Shown here: positions 34,603 to 36,693 of the stretch, piece by piece
Position numbering within the stretch: the stretch's first letter is position 1
Layout of the letters: every line of letters begins with the position of its first letter
From: an uncultured Bacteroidales bacterium
GTDB lineage: Bacteria > Bacteroidota > Bacteroidia > Bacteroidales > FEN-979
DNA: 36,693 nt
Reading direction: 5' to 3'
Assembly: GCA_903885595.1 (NCBI GenBank)
Contig: CAISJJ010000154.1
Location: 1 to 36,693 of the forward strand
The notes under the pieces: model-generated
What the model saw: only the letters and a program-made list of their open reading frames with translations
The model's database searches: none
What the model was told of the DNA's origin: nothing
Made by a program: the position numbers and the translations under genes

Positions 34603-35256
34603 ATGAAAAAATTCGCAGTTGTTTTAGCTGGTTGCGGTGTGTACGACGGCGCTGAAATCCAGGAGGCAGTCCTAACTCTTTTGGCAATCGATAAGGCAGG
34701 GGCATCCTTCCAGTGTTTTGCCCCGGATGTCTTACAGCATCATGTACTCAACCACCTGACCGGGAATGAGATGCCCGAAAAGAGGAATGTCCTGGTCGAA
34801 TCTGCAAGGATTGCGCGGGGGGACATCAAACCACTTGCTGAATTCAAGGCATCCGGGTTTGATGCACTGATTTTTCCCGGAGGATTCGGGGCCGCAAAAA
34901 ACCTCTGCAACTGGGCTGTTAAGGGAGATCAATGTACCGTTAACCCTGATGTGGCGCATGCAATCAATGCTATGTTCGAAGCCAACAAGCCCATTGGCGC
35001 CATGTGCATTGCCCCGGTAATCCTTGCAAAATTGTTCAAAGGGTCAAATTTTACAACCGGAAATGATCCTGCCTCCGGTTCCTTTATTGAAAAGATGGGC
35101 AATAAATATACACCTGCCGGTCATGGAGAGGTTATTGTTGATAAGGTGAGAAATTTGTTTACGACACCCTGTTACATGCTCGATGCCACGATCAGTCAAA
35201 TTGCGGATGGAACGGAGAATCTTATCAGGGAGATGCTGCAGGCCATGGATGCATGA
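34603..35256 (+). CDS. elbB: ElbB, DJ-1/PfpI-like glyoxalase family protein
   Basis: ElbB belongs to the class I amidotransferase-like fold. The E. coli protein has weak glyoxalase activity and affects isoprenoid yield, and its true role is unclear. The 217 residues start KKFAVVLAGCGVYDGAEIQEAVLTLLAIDKAG and contain NVLVESARIARG, DALIFPGGFGAAKNLCNWAVKG and the nucleophile elbow GAMCIAPVI (Cys135), then VDKVRNLFTTPCYMLDA. It is a single gene with its own promoter, converging on the FISUMP gene, and a palindrome lies in the 47-base gap. Confidence 0.95.
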   Translation: MKKFAVVLAGCGVYDGAEIQEAVLTLLAIDKAGASFQCFAPDVLQHHVLNHLTGNEMPEKRNVLVESARIARGDIKPLAEFKASGFDALIFPGGFGAAKNLCNWAVKGDQCTVNPDVAHAINAMFEANKPIGAMCIAPVILAKLFKGSNFTTGNDPASGSFIEKMGNKYTPAGHGEVIVDKVRNLFTTPCYMLDATISQIADGTENLIREMLQAMDA

Positions 35257-35285
35257 TATCAGTCTTCCTTCAATAAACCGGAGCC

Positions 35286-35299
35286 AACCTGGCCAGGTT
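35286..35299 (+). terminator. weak palindrome between elbB and the FISUMP gene
   Basis: AACCTGG CCAGGTT is a perfect 14-bp palindrome followed on the plus strand by TTTCTTTATTCTTT. It could fold as a 5-bp stem with a GGCC loop and act as a poor elbB terminator. It lies just beyond the stop of the convergent gene. Confidence 0.35.
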
Positions 35300-35303
35300 T
35301 TCT

Positions 35304-36693
35304 TTATTCTTTGATGCAACGGATGGAATTGCCGCCAGACTTCATATCGTAACCTATCCCACTGCCCACATTAGCCCAGAGGTAAAAGACCCAGCCCTCG
35401 GTGGCCTGGCTCTGTGTACTGCTCCAAAAGCCGCCATAGGAACCGCGATTGTTCAGTGTACCATTATAGTATAACAGGCAACCAGCTGCATGGAGCTTTA
35501 GATCTGAATTCCATGGGCCGTTTCCATTAGCCCAGTTTCCACTTGTATAAACATTGTCCCATTCGGTCTTGGTAGGGATACGCCAGCCAATGCCAAGTTC
35601 AAGGGTGCACGGGTCTTTGTCAGGCTGCCAGTTAAAATTTTCATTGATTGAGGTAATCCATGTGGTATTCGGTGTTCGTATTGAACCCGTGTGCTTGTAA
35701 CCCTGTTTGCGGTTAAACTGCCAGTACCAGCCTGCCGAGGGTTCGGTTGCATCATTTACAGCCGTTGCCTGGTGGTCGGCGCCAAGGTTGCTGGTGATCC
35801 AGCATTTTGAAGTTTCACCGGGGATATTGGTAACGGTGCCATAGGTAACTGTTTTATTCACCGGGGCTACGGCTCCTGCCACATGGTTGATGATTAAGGA
35901 AGTGCCGCAGGTAAAGGCAGCAGGCAGTGTGGTAAAGGTCACCTCATTGCCATAAGCCGTTCCAACACTGTTGGAGGCATATGCCCTTACATACCAGGGT
36001 GTGTTTGGGGTTAAGCCGGTAAGGTTGCTCACAAATACACCGGTTCCGGCGCCATCGGAAGTGAGGCTGTCGGCAATTGTAGGATTTGGCAAAGTGCTCC
36101 AGCAAACGCCCCTGGCAATTACAGTCGCTCCGCCATCTGCGGTCACATTGCCTCCGCCTGTTGCTGTTGTTTGGGTGATATCAATTACCGGAGATGTTGA
36201 GACTGCAGGAATTGTTGAGACACTTGCTTCACTGATGCAGCGGGCGGCATTGGCGTTTGCCTTGTCATTATCTTGCGTTTCGCTTCCTTCACTGTAGAAC
36301 ATAAGCCGCCAGCCGGACGAAGCATGGTACTGCGTACTGCTCCAGTAGCGGCCAAATGAGCCGCGTTCGTAAACTGAACCATCGCTGTTGTCGAGGCGAC
36401 CGGCAGCATGCAATTTTAAAGCAGAGTTCCATGGGCCGTTCCAATTGGTCCAGTTTCCACTTGCATGCACATTTATCCATTCAGTAATCGTTGGAATACG
36501 CCAGCCGGCGCCAAGCTCAAGGGCACACGGGTCGTTGGCAGCCTGCCAGTCAAAGTCTTCATTTATTGAGGTTATCCAGGTGGTGTTGGGTGTTCTTACT
36601 GTACCGGTATGTTTAAACCCTTGCTTTCGGTTAAACTGCCAGTACCACCCTGCCGAGGGTTCGGTGGCATCGCTTTTTGCAGTTGCCTGGTGG
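35304..36693 (-). CDS. large secreted-type protein with two FISUMP domains and an Ig/FN3-like repeat (5' end outside window)
   Basis: The frame stays open from the stop at 35304 to the window end, about 462 residues, so the N-terminus is missing. A GTG at 36470 is an internal codon, not the start. Order: FISUMP domain (major paralogous domain of Fibrobacter succinogenes, TIGR02145 type) with GWRIPTITEWINVHASGNW...RCISE; an Ig/FN3-like module (VTADGGATVIARGVCWST ... WYVRAYASNSVGTAYGNEVTFTTLP); then a second FISUMP domain (GWRIPTKTEWDNVYTSGNW ... SIRCIKE). The two FISUMP N-terminal halves are nearly identical while the C-terminal halves differ. The chain stops right after the domain, so no T9SS sorting domain is present. 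The function is unknown, but surface binding or adhesion is typical for such architectures. Confidence 0.9.
   Translation of the reverse strand, partial: HQATAKSDATEPSAGWYWQFNRKQGFKHTGTVRTPNTTWITSINEDFDWQAANDPCALELGAGWRIPTITEWINVHASGNWTNWNGPWNSALKLHAAGRLDNSDGSVYERGSFGRYWSSTQYHASSGWRLMFYSEGSETQDNDKANANAARCISEASVSTIPAVSTSPVIDITQTTATGGGNVTADGGATVIARGVCWSTLPNPTIADSLTSDGAGTGVFVSNLTGLTPNTPWYVRAYASNSVGTAYGNEVTFTTLPAAFTCGTSLIINHVAGAVAPVNKTVTYGTVTNIPGETSKCWITSNLGADHQATAVNDATEPSAGWYWQFNRKQGYKHTGSIRTPNTTWITSINENFNWQPDKDPCTLELGIGWRIPTKTEWDNVYTSGNWANGNGPWNSDLKLHAAGCLLYYNGTLNNRGSYGGFWSSTQSQATEGWVFYLWANVGSGIGYDMKSGGNSIRCIKE
35430..35780 (-). repeat. intragenic repeat, copy 2 (FISUMP domain)
   Basis: On the minus strand this stretch closely matches the segment from about 36390 to the window end, covering the N-terminal half of each FISUMP domain: EPSAGWYWQFNRKQG, TPNTTWITSINE and GPWNS-LKLHAAG are shared. 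Nucleotide similarity is also high by eye, indicating a fairly recent duplication or gene conversion. Confidence 0.8.
36390..36693 (-). repeat. intragenic repeat, copy 1 (FISUMP domain, cut by window end)
   Basis: This is the partner of the repeat at 35430-35780. Shared words on the plus strand include ttccatgggccgtt and cctgccgagggttcgg. The copy continues beyond the window. Confidence 0.8.

Noticed and set aside
35044..35319. Antisense ORF of 91 codons over the elbB 3' end
   Set aside because: It has no recognisable motif and lies opposite a clear ElbB. It is a shadow frame.
36289..36480. Separate small ORFs and an ATG-like start inside the FISUMP gene
   Set aside because: The main frame is open through to the window end and its translation matches the second FISUMP copy. 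The start given at 36470 is a GTG valine codon inside the domain.
1..36693. Mobile element, prophage, toxin-antitoxin or defence island
   Set aside because: No transposase, integrase, phage structural, restriction, CRISPR or toxin motif was found in any convincing frame, and no target-site duplications or tRNA-associated att sites were noticed.
1..36693. tRNA or rRNA genes
   Set aside because: No GGTTCGAATCC-type T-loop with matching acceptor ends and no rRNA core sequence was recognised. This was by eye, so a covariance-model scan would be decisive.

Overview
The window looks like a chromosomal segment of a Bacteroidota bacterium, probably Bacteroidales or a close relative. The evidence is a complete porP-gldK-gldL-gldM-gldN core of the type IX secretion system (T9SS), a PorW/SprE lipoprotein, an LptE next to a receiver-less sigma-54 activator and secG-groES-groL, and promoter boxes of the TAnnTTTG type typical of this phylum. 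No tRNA, rRNA, transposase, integrase, prophage or CRISPR array is visible.

Layout. (1) 1-10.2 kb, all on the minus strand: groL, groES, secG, a TPR-like protein, lptE, a sigma-54-dependent regulator, pheT and recG. This is housekeeping plus envelope and translocation functions. (2) 10.2-16.4 kb, minus: gldN, gldM, gldL, gldK and a PorP/SprF protein; transcription runs porP to gldN and ends at a clear terminator. (3) 16.6-21.0 kb: a YitT-family membrane protein (plus) converges on rseP, and the minus-strand unit is M23 peptidase-dxr-rseP. (4) 21.1-27.0 kb, plus: porW/sprE, bactofilin, AtpZ, a small AtpI-like membrane protein, a DUF4421-type outer-membrane protein, a PTPS/QueD-family enzyme and folE. 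(5) 27.3-29.0 kb, plus: a Bax-inhibitor-1/YccA protein and fabD. (6) 29.0-34.0 kb, minus: nucleotide-sugar genes. These are rfbB, galE and a tight trio wlbA/wbpB-wbpD-wbpE for UDP-2,3-diacetamido-2,3-dideoxy-glucuronate. (7) 34.0-34.6 kb: a 612-base non-coding stretch with divergent promoters, an 11-bp tandem array and a GC-rich hairpin. (8) elbB (plus), then the 3' part of a large minus-strand gene with two FISUMP domains around an Ig/FN3-like repeat, cut by the window end.

The genes centre on the cell envelope: T9SS motor and outer-membrane ring (PorP, GldKLMN, PorW), LPS transport (LptE), Sec export (SecG), regulated intramembrane proteolysis (RseP), isoprenoid and fatty-acid precursors (Dxr, FabD), and surface-polysaccharide sugars.

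The least expected signal is in the intergenic DNA. At least six spacers between 17.5 and 34.4 kb carry short tandem arrays of unrelated sequence, with unit lengths of 7, 8 or 11 bp (never a multiple of 3). Five of them can be parsed as six units, most abut a stop or start codon, and most carry a stop triplet in many units so that all three reading frames are closed. A second point is that the PTPS/QueD-family enzyme beside folE has the CX5HGH spacing of biopterin-type PTPS rather than that of QueD.
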